Assembly: GCA_021464245.1 (NCBI GenBank)
Contig: JADCRB010000037.1
Coordinates: forward strand, 3,364,056 to 3,428,055
Reading direction: 5' to 3'
DNA from: Carallia brachiata
Taxonomy: Eukaryota; Streptophyta; Magnoliopsida; Malpighiales; Rhizophoraceae
DNA: 64,000 bases
The position numbers and the translations under genes are program-made. Each line of letters opens with the position of its first letter. Position 1 is the first letter of the stretch. The notes under the pieces were generated by a model, which saw only the letters and a program-made list of their open reading frames with translations, was not told the DNA's origin and ran no database searches. Below are positions 37,131 to 48,792 of the stretch, piece by piece.

Positions 37131-38956
37131 AGCCGTTCGATTTTTCCGTCAACGGTTCGGATTGAGAGGCCGTGTCAGCCGTTGGAATACTTGATATTTT
37201 GATCTTTGCGATCCAAATTCTGCCAGGCTGGACCAGGTTTCTCTTTTATCAACGTGCAATTCTAGCGTTAACCTGCAAATTCGGAGTTTATTTTATGCAG
37301 AGATTAGTTTGAACTTGGAGTCTCGGAGTGATAGTCTCTTATTAAGAAAAAAAGAAATTAAGGGGGAAGAAAATTTATTTATATTACTATTCAATTATAC
37401 AATTTACTTGTATAATTAAATAAAAAATATTTGATGAATCAAAATTCAAAACTTCTTAATTTGAACTAAAATATAATTTATAATATTTTTTATTTACTAA
37501 AATACAATATAAGAAACTCTCTTTATGATCTGTAAAACATCATAATTTCTTTTGAAATGCAACAAAAAAAAACTTTGAATTTTGAAAATAAAAGTTTAGC
37601 TCAATTAAATAAAAGTCTAAAATATCTTAAAAGCACCCTATCACTACTAAAATCGATTAGCTTGATTTAATTTAGAATTCTTTAAATGAGATAGGGATGA
37701 CTGAATTTTATTGTATAAAATAAATTCTTCTATTTATTTTTTCTTATAATTTAAAAGAAAAAACTTTTTAATTTTATGACAGTAAATTTTAAAATAGTAA
37801 TAAAATAATATAAAAATAATACAATCAATTAAATAATTAAATTTATAAAAATAAAAATAAATAAATTATTAATTCAATAAGAGTGTATTATCACTTACTA
37901 ATAAGAACTCAACAATAATAAGAATTCAATAATAACTGAAATTTTTTGAGAGAGTGATCTCTAAATGATGTTTGAATCCTGTATCTTATAAACTCTAAAA
38001 GAAAAGAAAAAAAGTTATTTATTAGTCATAGTGACTTGCTCTACTTTAAATTCTATTGCTGAATAACCGGCCATGATGATTTTCTTGGTGTCGCATGGTT
38101 ATGGGAGGAAATAACACATGTTTAAATTCTAATTTTTAAATTTTTAAGTGAGTCATAAATATTTAATTGTTATTCCATCAAAGTCTTTTTTGAAACATAA
38201 TTTAGTTAATTTCATTTTGTATAATAATTGACCAATAAAATGCATAATTATAACTTAAAAATAAACTTTAAAAAATTATAAATAGACACAAAAGATACAA
38301 AATACTCATATGCATATTTTTAAATTAGATTGATTTTATGTAAATTTATAATTTTTTAAGTTCATTTTTAGAATTATAATCGTGTATTTTATTAATCAAC
38401 TGTTATGCATAACTAAATTTTGTTTCAAATGGAAGTTAAAAAAAATAAAAATTAAAGTTTATAACTCATTTAAAAAATCGTTTCTAAAAAAAATTATTTA
38501 AAAAGCCAAAAATGTAAAAAATTCAATTAAAATGTTAACAGAAATTAAAGCTTTGAAAATGTGTTATCCGTGGTCGAAGCCATCCTACCTTCTTATCGAT
38601 GGATTTTTATTTTAGTTTTTTTTTATAAATTATAAATTATTTATAATTTTATATTATATAATAAGTGATATTTATTTAAATAAAAAAATTAAACATAATA
38701 TTTTAATAATATTAAATTATAAATTAATTATTTTATTAAAAAACAAGTAAAATTAATAAGTATTTCCTGTAGACTCGCTAACATCTAATCCAGGCTCGTC
38801 TGGAATTTGCTAACGTAATGCCACGTGTCGCAGGATCTTCGTTCTTGTACCTAGCCGTCAAACGTTTTCTGAAGAAACAAATACTAATTTTTGGGGTTAA
38901 TCAGGTTTCTGGCTACTTTTTCCGAATTCACATATACATTACGCACACAGATCGCC
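37131..38956. other. Intergenic, very AT-rich; LPPG promoter at the right end
   Basis: About 1.8 kb. Long A/T-only stretches, no gene. A perfect G-box/ABRE, CCACGTGTC, lies at 38821-38829, about 130 bp before the LPPG start codon. It suggests regulation by bZIP or bHLH factors, for example in stress or light responses. Confidence 0.5.
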
Positions 38957-39625
38957 ATGGCCAATACGCCGCTCAAGGCGGTGACTCTGACCCACGTCCG
39001 GTACCAGAAAGGCGACCGACTGGGCCAATTCCTCGCATGGGTCTCTCTGGTCCCAGTGTTTATAAGCCTCGGGGGGTTCGTTTCGCATTTCATGTTCCGG
39101 CGCGAGCTGCAAGGGATGTTCTTTGCGATCGGTCTCCTCATTTCCCAGTTCATCAACGAGCTCATCAAGAAATCGGTCCAGCAGGCCCGACCCGAGACCT
39201 GCGCTCTCCTCGAGACGTGCGATTCCCACGGCTGGCCCTCCAGCCACTCCCAGTACACGTTCTTCTTTGCCGTCTATCTCACTCTCTTGACCGCGAAAGG
39301 CTTGGGTTTGTCGGAGATTACGAACAAGTTGGTCGCGAATTTCCTGCCGTGGTCACTGGCGGTTTTGACCATGTACTCCAGGGTCTACCTGGGTTACCAT
39401 ACGGTTGCCCAGGTGTTCGCCGGCGCTGCTCTGGGGATTTTGCTTGGGGCGGCGTGGTTTTGGGTGGTGAATTCGGTGATTTACGATTATTTTCCGGTGA
39501 TCGAGGAGAGCAAGTTCGGAAGGATGTTTTATGTGAAGGATACTTCTCATATTTCCAATGTGTTTAAATTTGAATATGATAATGCCAGAGCTGCTAGAAA
39601 GGCTACGACTGCCAAGTCCAATTGA
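38957..39625 (+). CDS. LPPG: Lipid phosphate phosphatase gamma / dolichyl diphosphatase-like
   Basis: PAP2-superfamily integral membrane phosphatase. The LPP-gamma group dephosphorylates phosphatidate, and relatives act on dolichyl diphosphate. A single intronless frame gives 222 residues. The three phosphatase motifs are complete: K(x6)RP at 71-79 (KKSVQQARP), SSH at 95-97 (GWPSSHSQ), and SR(x5)H at 141-148 (SRVYLGYH). Several hydrophobic segments alternate, for example VSLVPVFISLGGFVSHF. The C-terminal KDTSHISNVFKFEYDNARAA is strongly conserved in the plant group. The frame opens earlier, but the ATG at 38957 (GCCATGG context) gives the conserved start. Location, chloroplast envelope or ER, is not decided by sequence alone. 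Confidence 0.92.
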   Translation: MANTPLKAVTLTHVRYQKGDRLGQFLAWVSLVPVFISLGGFVSHFMFRRELQGMFFAIGLLISQFINELIKKSVQQARPETCALLETCDSHGWPSSHSQYTFFFAVYLTLLTAKGLGLSEITNKLVANFLPWSLAVLTMYSRVYLGYHTVAQVFAGAALGILLGAAWFWVVNSVIYDYFPVIEESKFGRMFYVKDTSHISNVFKFEYDNARAARKATTAKSN

Positions 39626-42600
39626 TGGGTTGCAGAATGGCCTTTCTGGGTAGATAGGTATGTCAGATTTTTGCGATTTCTTGGATTCTTTTTGAAGTTT
39701 TTATATTTTAGATTCTGAATTGTGAGTTCTACTTATGATAGCATTTAGTCTTCTACATTCCAAGCCTGGTACTTTTCTAATAGGTAGCGAAATAGACTCA
39801 AATATCAATATCATAGCTTTCCTCTGAAATCTTGTCTAGGGGTTGTTGCAATTTTCGTCTACAGTTGCCATTAATACTGGTGTTCATAGCCATTATCAGT
39901 AGGGAACAGATGAAATAAACTACGAAGACTGTCTATGGAGATGACAACATAATAGACCTGAAAAAACTTGCCCTCGTTCATGCAAATGAAAGTGACACAT
40001 CCGTAAATGCCAGTCTTTTTTGTCACACTTCACCAATGTAGAAAAAGTTTACAAAGTTTAGTCATGGATGTGCTGAATGAATTGTTGTATCTTTACAATG
40101 GATGTTAAATTTTTGAACTATATGTGTGTGGATTTCATATGGGCAATTTGGTCCTTCTTCCTGCCCTGCAATTTTGCACTTATCCCCGTTCTTTTTTTCC
40201 TTGTCGACCACCTGACTATTTTCTTTTACTGTGGTTTTCTTTGGTTTGCTTATTTATTTTTTCTTCTAATTAGGATGTTTATGCCAATACCATCAATTGA
40301 TTCAATGAAATGATATCTTTCTAAAAGTTTGTCCTTTGGAATCTCTCTGCATTTAAGCTGTTCATTGTCTTCCTTTTTCTAAAGCAAGCGGTAAACTCCT
40401 TTGTGGGAGTGATGCCGTGTATTTAGTTTTCAAAAGCAAGCAGTTTGGGATTTACTAGCACGCAATGCAAAAGGCTTTGTGTAGCCAATAAGTTGATAAG
40501 AGAAAGATGCGTCTCTGAGTTGGCTGAGATCCGCAAACCATGTTTTATAACTGCATAGAATGTTTAATGATTAAATGTTATTTGGTCATCCCATAAAAAG
40601 GTAGTGCCATGAGTATCAGTGGAACAAGGATTTCTATGTGGAAATATGATTTTGATTTTAATCAACAAACAAGTGCCTTAAAATTTTACTAGTTCGATAA
40701 TCTTAGGCCTACAATGAACATGTATTGATATTCTGAATGGGCACTTTCTTCCTTTCTCTTTGTAGGCGAAATACTGGTTAGCTTTTCTTTCCTTTGTTGT
40801 ATTTTTTCTGCGTCTGTTCTGTTGTTACAGTTAAACAAATTCTCCTGGCCTCATGATTGAATTTCTTGCTTTGCATTGCAGGATTATAGGTCCACACTTT
40901 TGCTCCAGGTACCATCCTTTCTGGTGGGAATGATACAATTGATTTAGTGCAATTCTTGTTTGTGACTCTTCATTTAGGGAGCCAAATTGGAAGTCAGGAG
41001 CTTCTGTCATTAAGATTCTGGTTGCTCCCAAACAATATGGATAGCATGTCTGGCATACTTGCAAAAACCATATGGCACTAGAAGGATTGCCACAAAAGAC
41101 CAATACATATTCACTTTAGTTTGACAAAGTTAATTTATGAAATATGTGGCGGATAGAATTAGATCTTGACTTGGATTACCAGGACTGTACTTGATCAGAT
41201 TATTAATTTCATGGCGTAATTTTTACGAGATGTTGATATATTTTCCCATGAGTTGGACAGTTGCATTGTTTCACGCTGATGCTTCCTGTCCAAAAGTTGT
41301 TTTCATGTTGGTCTTTCTAATTTTCTAGTATAATAAATCAGTGAAGTGCACATGCTTGTTCGCGCATGGTGATCTAATCCATTAATAACTAATAATAAGA
41401 GCTCTTTGGCTTGTATTTAGATTTTAGAAGAGAACATACATAGGGCTGGCTGACGCGAAGTAGTCGGAAAAACCTGCATAAAACAAGAGAGGAAATCGGC
41501 ACTAATGACTTATGTATCATATGATCAAACTGATTATTAACAAACTGAATATAAAACCTGAAACCAACTGAACTGCGATTAAGCCTACTTAACTCTAAAG
41601 TGTTAATTATGTATAGTTGAGTCGGGAAAAGTTGCAAATGACAGTAAAATTTAGTATCCAAGAAAGAAGGGAATCTGTTTTAGTATCCAAGAAAGAACGG
41701 AATCTATTTTAGGTAAATCCAATGGAATCTAAGTTAACTTATAATGTTTCCAAAACATAAAGTCAATCAAAGAGAATTCTTCCTGAACAATAAACAATGA
41801 ACAATAATATGATAAATATTGTGTGATGGTTTGGGAATCGTCACACTTTTGTTGGCAATAAATTATTTTTTTTAAAATTTTTTAGCTCCGTTCCATTGGC
41901 TTGTTCTACAAATCAGCACGCAGATTATAATAGTCAACCAAACCAGATAGATGACTGCAGAGACGATAATCACGTGGTGACTTTATTGTTTGGATTTGGA
42001 CGCACACACGTGAAATTCGAGGTGCCGTCTTGAACCCAAAACTGGGCCGAAGGGCAACAGCCCAGAAAGTCCAAACCAATATCCAAGTTAATGTCGTTTC
42101 TAAAATTAAAATAAGAGAAATTGAAAACTTGAAAAGAAAGCATTTTTAGTGCGGTTGAACCAATGTTTTAAAAATTAAACCAGTCATTAAATTGAAAAAA
42201 TTATTAATTTAAGGTTCAATCGATTCGACCGGTATAACCGTGGTTGAACCGGTAAAAACCGGTATTTAATATTAAATATATAAAAATTAAATTTTTATAT
42301 AAGTTATATAATTATATAAAATGTTATATTATATAAGAATGATGATAAATATTTAAAATAAAGTATATTTTAAGAATTATATTAATATTTACATACATTA
42401 AGAATATTACAATTAGTATATTTAATAAAATATAATTTTATAAAAATTAATTGAAAAAATACTATTTATAAATAGTAGTTAAATATTAATTTTTTTAATT
42501 TTAAAGATTAAATAGAAAATTTTAATAAATTGATGACTAAATTGAAATTTTTAGTTAAAATTAAATTTTAATTATAATTTAAATAAAATTTTGAGTCAAA

Positions 42601-43101
42601 TTATAATTTAAAATTTTTTATTTAAATTAAACCGGTTCAACCGGTCCGATTTTTTATCGATTTTTCCGATTTTTGATCGATTTTTTTCGGTTCGTTCTGC
42701 ATCCTTTTTTAAGCCTAAATCGGACCGAACTTTAGACTGGTTATCGGTTTAATTAGTTAAACCGACCGATCCGGTCCGATTCTAATTACCATAAGTTGAG
42801 CATAATAAAATTCTGTAAAGTTTTTGTCGGTGGCAGGTAATACTTGTTAACATTGTAAGGGAAATCTTTCGTTATTTCAGTGTAAAAAGTTCGATCTACC
42901 TAGTCTATTACCCCACTTTTTAATTTCAAAAGCCAGGAAAACAAGCGCGAGACAGAGGAGAGGCACGTGAATGTGATGTGGGCGGTGACCCAAACAAGTA
43001 ACCCAAAAGCTGATCGCGCAACCATTCTAGAGTTGAATTGAAAGTCGCTAAACCCCCCAATCCCGGCTCTTGGAGCCCCATCTCTGATCGGATCGGCGAC
43101 A
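39626..43101. other. LPPG 3' flank and AT-rich intergenic
   Basis: About 3.5 kb. The first part, to about 41100, is less AT-rich and may be a spliced 3' untranslated region: AG|GTATGTC lies just after the LPPG stop and a CATTGCAG acceptor near 40882. Beyond 41800 the DNA is AT-rich and includes the CCGGTT-rich repeat. No further coding exon is seen. Confidence 0.45.
42170..42790. repeat. CCGGTT-rich repeat with inverted ends
   Basis: GGTTCAATCGATTCGACCGG and GAACCGGTAAAAACCGG near 42210-42265 are echoed in reverse by AACCGGTTCAACCGGTCC near 42630-42645. ACCGACCGATCCGGTCCGAT follows near the right end. The middle is extremely AT-rich. This is a dispersed-repeat type common in dicots, perhaps a MITE. 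Ends are fuzzy. Confidence 0.45.
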
Positions 43102-46100
43102 ATGTGGCAAGTTCTCTTGGTTGCAGCAGTAGCAGGATCAACTGGCTTTGTAGCCAAACACTTCCTTGACTCCAACGCCGCTAATCAACCACCACAAGGC
43201 GAAAAGCCCGAGGAACAGCAGGAATCAATTGTGGCCTCCGCATTTGACTCTCCTGCGGCTCCTAGCGACTGTAACGGGACCGGCTACGAGAGCAGTCAGG
43301 ATGGGATCTTCAGATTCTCGAGTTCCGGGCCCAGCGTGAAGAAAATCAGGAGTTCCAGGAAAAAATTGCGCATTTTCGGCCGTCGGTTGAAGTCCGGGAT
43401 GAGAATGAGAAGGTTGAGAGGAGATCCGGCGACTACAGCCGTCGGAAGGGAGTGACAGGCGATTTGCTGTATGCTTGAAGAAAAGGAGACTGCCAAGACC
43501 AAGAGTGTGCCTGCCAAGTGCGGATCCTCTTCTTCCAAAGGTTTGTGTTTAAAATGTTTTTCAAATATTTTATTGTTTGGTGGCTGAGAAAGTGTATGGA
43601 AAGTAAACAACATGGAATTTGTTCGCTGTTACATGTTGATGAGGAAAATTACATTATTTTACATTATTTGACGTTCACTCAATTGAAAGGCCAGTTAGTT
43701 TAGTTGAGCGCTTTGCTAGGAGTAGGAATTTTAAAAAGAGAGTTCGATTACGAAAAGTGATTGTTTTTTTTTGTTTTTTTGGTGCATACATGTGCGTGCA
43801 TTGATTGTAAGTGTCTCAATTAATTGGTTCCTCTGAGATCTGCTAGTTTGTATGCGAAGGTGAGATTGTAACTGGGGCTATGGGTTCTTCCTTGCAAATA
43901 CAGAAGCACACGAATTCTGGTATATTTGTGTTGTTATACGAAAGGCGTCCCAATGTAAGAGGCGCTCCCGTGTTGTGCGCTCTAGGAAGCATCAGATATA
44001 CGTCTTGCCCTTTTTATTTTCACAAAGAGGCTATTTCTGTGACTTCAACTTGTGAATTCGGATAACTTTAATGTAGCCCTTGTTGGCCACCCCTACTATT
44101 TGATGCTCAACTGTATCCCTTTATCTGGCATTACATGCACTGGCCAAATAGTCTAGTATTCATCTGCAGGCAACTAGATGGTGTTTGAATGGGAATTTGT
44201 GTATCCCACGCAATAACTGCCTATGAAGTGGTGAAATCTTAATAGTTGATTCATATGGCACTGCAAATAAATATTGTTGAACAAACAAGAAAACAGTTGG
44301 CACCTCTGCTTCATATACATTGTGTAGTTCTGGAGCAATGATAGTATTTTTCATGCACATAATGCTATGCTCCACAGATAAATCTTTATTCGGTTGGGGC
44401 CTTGGTGTCGGAATCATCTACATGATGTCAGCAGGAAAAGCTGAGATAACTAAGTTGAGTACTGCCATGGATGAGACTTCAAAAGTTGTTCATGAACTAA
44501 GAACTGAGCTTTATAAAAGAAAATCAAAACAAGTCACTGCCAGCTCAAGAGATATTATTGGTGAGCCTACTCAACTGGTGCTTACTGGATCAAGCACAGC
44601 GGGAAAAGACTATGATGATGCCAAAATTTCTGAACTCCTACTAATTGATGATGCTGAAATATGCCCGAGCAGTGTTCTTACTGAAGAGGCAGATATAGAG
44701 GTGCCGGAAATGGATCACTTGGTAGCAGAACTTGAGTCAGAACTACAAAAACTTCCTTGCTCCACCACTGAAGCTCTTGGATGTGAACTACCAAGGCCTA
44801 ATTTGAGTGAGGTGTGTCTTTCGAGTATCTCTTACTGTAGACTAATCACCATTTAAGGGATTTTGTTTTGTGGATTCTTCTGTCCTTAAACATCTGAAAA
44901 CAAAACCACAAATTTACTACTTTTCTAGATCAAATGGACGCAAAATTTCAAATGGAACCTGTAGAGGCCATTTGTGACCAAATTAGCATATTGCACGTGA
45001 AAAAGTAGTGATTATAGAATTCGTCTGGTGCTGCTGCTCTTTGAGTAACAATTTCTTTTTTGAGCATTTGCTTTGGTTTGATCAACTATGCCCTTAACCT
45101 GGTACCAACTTATCTTCCATGAAGGAATCAAAGCAAGTTGTGGTTGAAGTCCAGCATTTATTGATTTTTCATGTAAACTGGCTAAAATATGGTTGCTGTC
45201 TTCTAGCTCAGTCTCTGTGTGCACCATGCTGTTTTTTTTTTAATTTATATTAATAGGGAAACGCTACCTTATCCACTTTGTGTATGTCAGTGCATTTACT
45301 ATCTTACAGAGTTGTACATATGACTGTGTGCCTAATTGGGACTGGTAGGCTTAAGGACTAGTTAGCAGTTTTGTTTTTCAGAATAGATAATTTTAAGCTG
45401 ATTCATATGAAAAGGAAGACAACAACTTTGGTATGTAACAATGTTCAGGGTGTACTGGACAGTTGCAAATAGATGTGGGTGTTCATATTCAGACAAATGA
45501 GTGACCATGCCGTAACATGAGGTGTTTCTTGATTATGACCAAAGAAATGTCGTGCAGGCTGAGACATCATCTAAAGCGTTTCATGAACCAGAGGGGCATG
45601 ATGTTGTTTCTTACCAGTGCCATGGAGTTCTGCCGTCTGAACTGGATCAGAGACTCTGCCATTTGCTCATCGAACAACAGGAAAACCCCAAATCGGGGAG
45701 CTGGAATCTGAACTCTATTTGGCCCAATCCAAACTTCGCGAAAAGGAATCTGAACTTCATGCATTGAAGGACTGTGTCAAACGTCTGACTGAAATCTCCT
45801 TATCATCTCTATCAGGCAAGTTCTATTACCCCATCCTTTAAAGCTAAAATATCTGTGCTTGTTTATTTCTTCCGAATTAAAAAGCACTACCTGGTTGCAG
45901 TAACATAACATGATGATGAAATGCCATAATGTACACAAAATGATAACCCTGTCATGGGCGTAATAATCCTTCTAAAGTGTAGCCTTGTTTCACAGATGAT
46001 GAAGCTGAGGTACAAGCAGGGCAGGAGTGTACCATTGAAATGGATAAAAACGGTGGCCTGGGATCTGAAGCGCGAAAATCAGTGGTTGGGATGAAAAGAC

Positions 46101-46117
46101 CTAACTACTCTGCGTAA
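43102..46117 (+). CDS. POLAR-like plant coiled-coil protein, several frame breaks
   Basis: Four exons: 43102-43540, 44378-44811, 45558-45815, 45996-46117. If four single-base losses are allowed for, the product is about 418 residues. It starts MWQVLLVAAVAGSTGFVAKH, a hydrophobic anchor, followed by Ser-rich text (IFRFSSSGP) and a basic block. Exon 2 carries FGWGLGVGIIYMMSAGKAEI, then a coiled coil. A second coiled-coil region lies in exon 3. The core block matches a plant family that I associate with POLAR, the stomatal-lineage polarity protein; that name is from memory and only moderately sure. Exon 1 must change frame three times between 43385 and 43492, and exon 3 once at CCCC (45686-45689), always as a one-base loss. 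The third intron appears to use a GC donor (CAG|GCAAGT). Confidence 0.7.
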
Positions 46118-47828
46118 TCAACTTGCATAACAAATATTGTGCACATATGTGTAGCTGAGTTAATGGATCGGGAAATCTTAGGATGCGACCAAATTGCCAT
46201 ATGTAGGCCACATCAATATAATTATGGGTCCCCTAATTTGCAAATTGCTCATCTTTGTATCAATATGACTTCATCCGGCCACTCTGTAGTATCAGCCGAA
46301 TCGAGTAGAATTTTAACATGAAATCTGTCTGCCTGTTATATTATGTATTTTTTCCAATTGCATGCTAGTTTCTAGAGCTCCGGCGATTCCTGAGTGACTT
46401 GGCTAGCCTTTTGTCCTCTTCTTGGGAAGACTGTTACCCATTGGTCAAGTGTTAGGTTTGAGGCAGCCATTGGTTGCCACGCGGGCCAGCAGGCTGGTTT
46501 TCATGTTTCTGTAATGGGCATTCGGGGTACTGTCGGTCCTAGTTTCCCTACAGATAGAAGTGACTGGTTTTTCCCTTATTAAATTGGGAGCTGAAACTCG
46601 TTGGGATTCCGATTAATTATTTTCTGTTAATGGAGGAACATTTGTGTCGGTATGCAGCTTTACTAGACGTCAAAAATAGTTGCGTTGAGGAAATCTTAAG
46701 CCAAAAAATATCCTGATCAGCTCATCATTTCGTAATTGAAATGAAGTGGGATTTGCATTATTGAGGTTGCTATAATATTCAGGCAAACCGGTAATTACAA
46801 AATGAAAACTTTCCTAGAAATTTGAGGTTTACTAGGCAGAAATTACCTTGATCAAGTTTAAAGCATACGCTTGGTCAAAAAAAAAAAAAAAAGGGTTCAA
46901 AGCATAAGCAAATCTGTTTGTCTTTTTAGCAGGGAGTGTTAATTATGTTCGGTTTTGGTTGAAGGTGGGGCCTTTATTGCATTCTTACGACAAAAGTGAT
47001 AAATTGATACTTCCGGAACCGACGCATCATTCACCGTTGGATCGGTAAGCGGTCTAATCCTAACCAAAATTGAACAACAGAAGAACGCCCAAAAAGGCCC
47101 ATTCAAATAATGAAGGACATTTTACACCCACAGCAACATCCAACGGTCAAAACTGCACTAACCTTACTCCACGGTTGCATCTTGTTGTGCCACAACACCG
47201 ACTTGAGAGTTTTGAGACTTTGAGTGCAACGAGAATTGACCCTGAAGTTCCGGCCAAACAGAACCCTACACTGCAGCCTTGTAATAGAGAACCCTTACAA
47301 CAGTCTAGATTTACACCCACTCCTATTGGGAATAAAATAAAGGACAAAAGGTGTACAATTCTACATACATAAATATTTAACTATTACTTATTTCAAAAGA
47401 ATCCAAGAAAAATTTTGATTTTCTTAAATTTTAAAAATTATAATTTAAGGCATAGAATTTAAAGTTTATGTTTTAAATTTTAAAATAAAATAAATCTAAA
47501 TTTAGAGTTTATATTTTTTAAAAAATATTATATTATGTCTTGCGAGTGACTGATTGCAGTATTTGGTTACGCCTAGTTGCACCCTAAAATAAAATTTGAA
47601 AAAAATCCCAGATAGGAAACGAAACCAAAAACAAAGCAGCAAAACCAGAACAAAGCAGGAGTGACCCCAATATCTCTTCCTTTTGATTGTTATAAATTAC
47701 AATCGGCCTAAAAAAAACATAAGGTCACAAAATATTTATCCTTTTTGTTCTATTTAGTTTATTTTTGTTTTGTTTATATCCAAAAGCCGGGGCAGCCAGC
47801 CCAGGAACGCTCCATTAGAGACGGGGAA
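46118..47828. other. Intergenic
   Basis: Begins with the probable 3' untranslated region of the POLAR-like gene. An A-run lies at 46879-46892 and an AT-rich block near 47380-47540. Nothing coding is supported. The right part is presumably the promoter of the next gene. Confidence 0.45.
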
Positions 47829-48792
47829 ATGAAGCTCTCTGCAAAACTTATATCAAGTCCGGGTCGGGCCGAGAAGTACCCGCCGCCATTGATGAGGTTT
47901 TTGAGGAGCAATGTCGGTAGCAAAAGCAGAGGCAGCAGGTCACGTTCAAGCCCCATGTTTGTCAGAAAGAAGAACGCGGCGGCGGCTATTGAAACCCAAG
48001 AGCCTTCCTCTCCAAAAGTCACCTGCATGGGGCAGGTCCGAGTCAGTCGGTCCAAACAAGACAAGACCCGACCCGGCAACCCCAAACGCCGCGGCCGCCG
48101 CTGTGAATGGGTACAAAACGCCCTGCTTTGCCGCCATTTCGACGGGAAACTCAAGGTCAGGTCTTTTAAACCGGCTTGGCGCAAGTTTGTTCGTTTCTGC
48201 AATGTGGGTTTTCATCGAAAGTCCAAAACTACTGAAGAATCCTCAAGAATTGCACCAAAACTCGGAAACGGAAGCCAAAATACAGAGCCACAAAGCGAAG
48301 AAGAAGAAGAAGAGAGGAGCTAAGATTTATGTTTCCACAGCTATTTCACCACCGAAGAACGCTTTAATTCTGACTCGATGCAGATCCGCTCCGTACAGAT
48401 CTTCATCTTTAGCTAATATATTTTGGGGGTCACCGTTGGGCAACGAAAGAACAGAGCAACAACAGACCACCGAGCTAGAAAACAGAGAAGATGACAGGGC
48501 AACGTCGAAAACAGAGTCCAGTTGCGGAGAATCTTATCAAGACTCGAAATTGGATCCAGAAAGTGAGGAGAAGTTGGGTTTCTTCAAAGAAATCGAAAGC
48601 CCGGTCAAGTCAACCGGAGAAAGAATCAGGAAACCTGCAAATTTTGGAGAATTCAGGCCGGAGGGCATTGAAAAGTTACGGCCTTTGATACTCACAAGGT
48701 GTAAATCAGAACCGGCGAGAACCGGAGGGAGGCTTGAACCGGAGATGAATTTCTGGAAGAAGAAGAAGAAGAGGTGGTTGGGTTTCACGTGA
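47829..48792 (+). CDS. Plant-specific basic Ser/Arg-rich protein, one frame break
   Basis: A single exon. The start MKLSAKLISSPGRAEKYPPP and the block SRSSPMFVRKK, then EPSSPKVTCMGQVRV, match a conserved family of uncharacterised plant proteins, some loosely labelled protamine-like. The middle is basic and aromatic (WVQNALLCRHF, then FKPAWRKFVRF). The second half has NALILTRCRSAPYRSSSLA and a repeat of the same idea, ILTRCKSEPAR, and ends WKKKKKRWLGFT. First half and second half lie in different frames, joined inside the GAAGAAGAGAGG run near 48298-48320. Losing two bases, or gaining one, would explain it. The expected length is about 320 residues. The function is unknown; the repeated RCRSAP/RCKSEP motif is the feature most likely to matter. 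Confidence 0.75.

Noticed and set aside
38818..39567. Long plus-strand frame overlapping LPPG
   Set aside because: It is another frame of the intact LPPG gene; low-complexity Arg/Pro text, no family.
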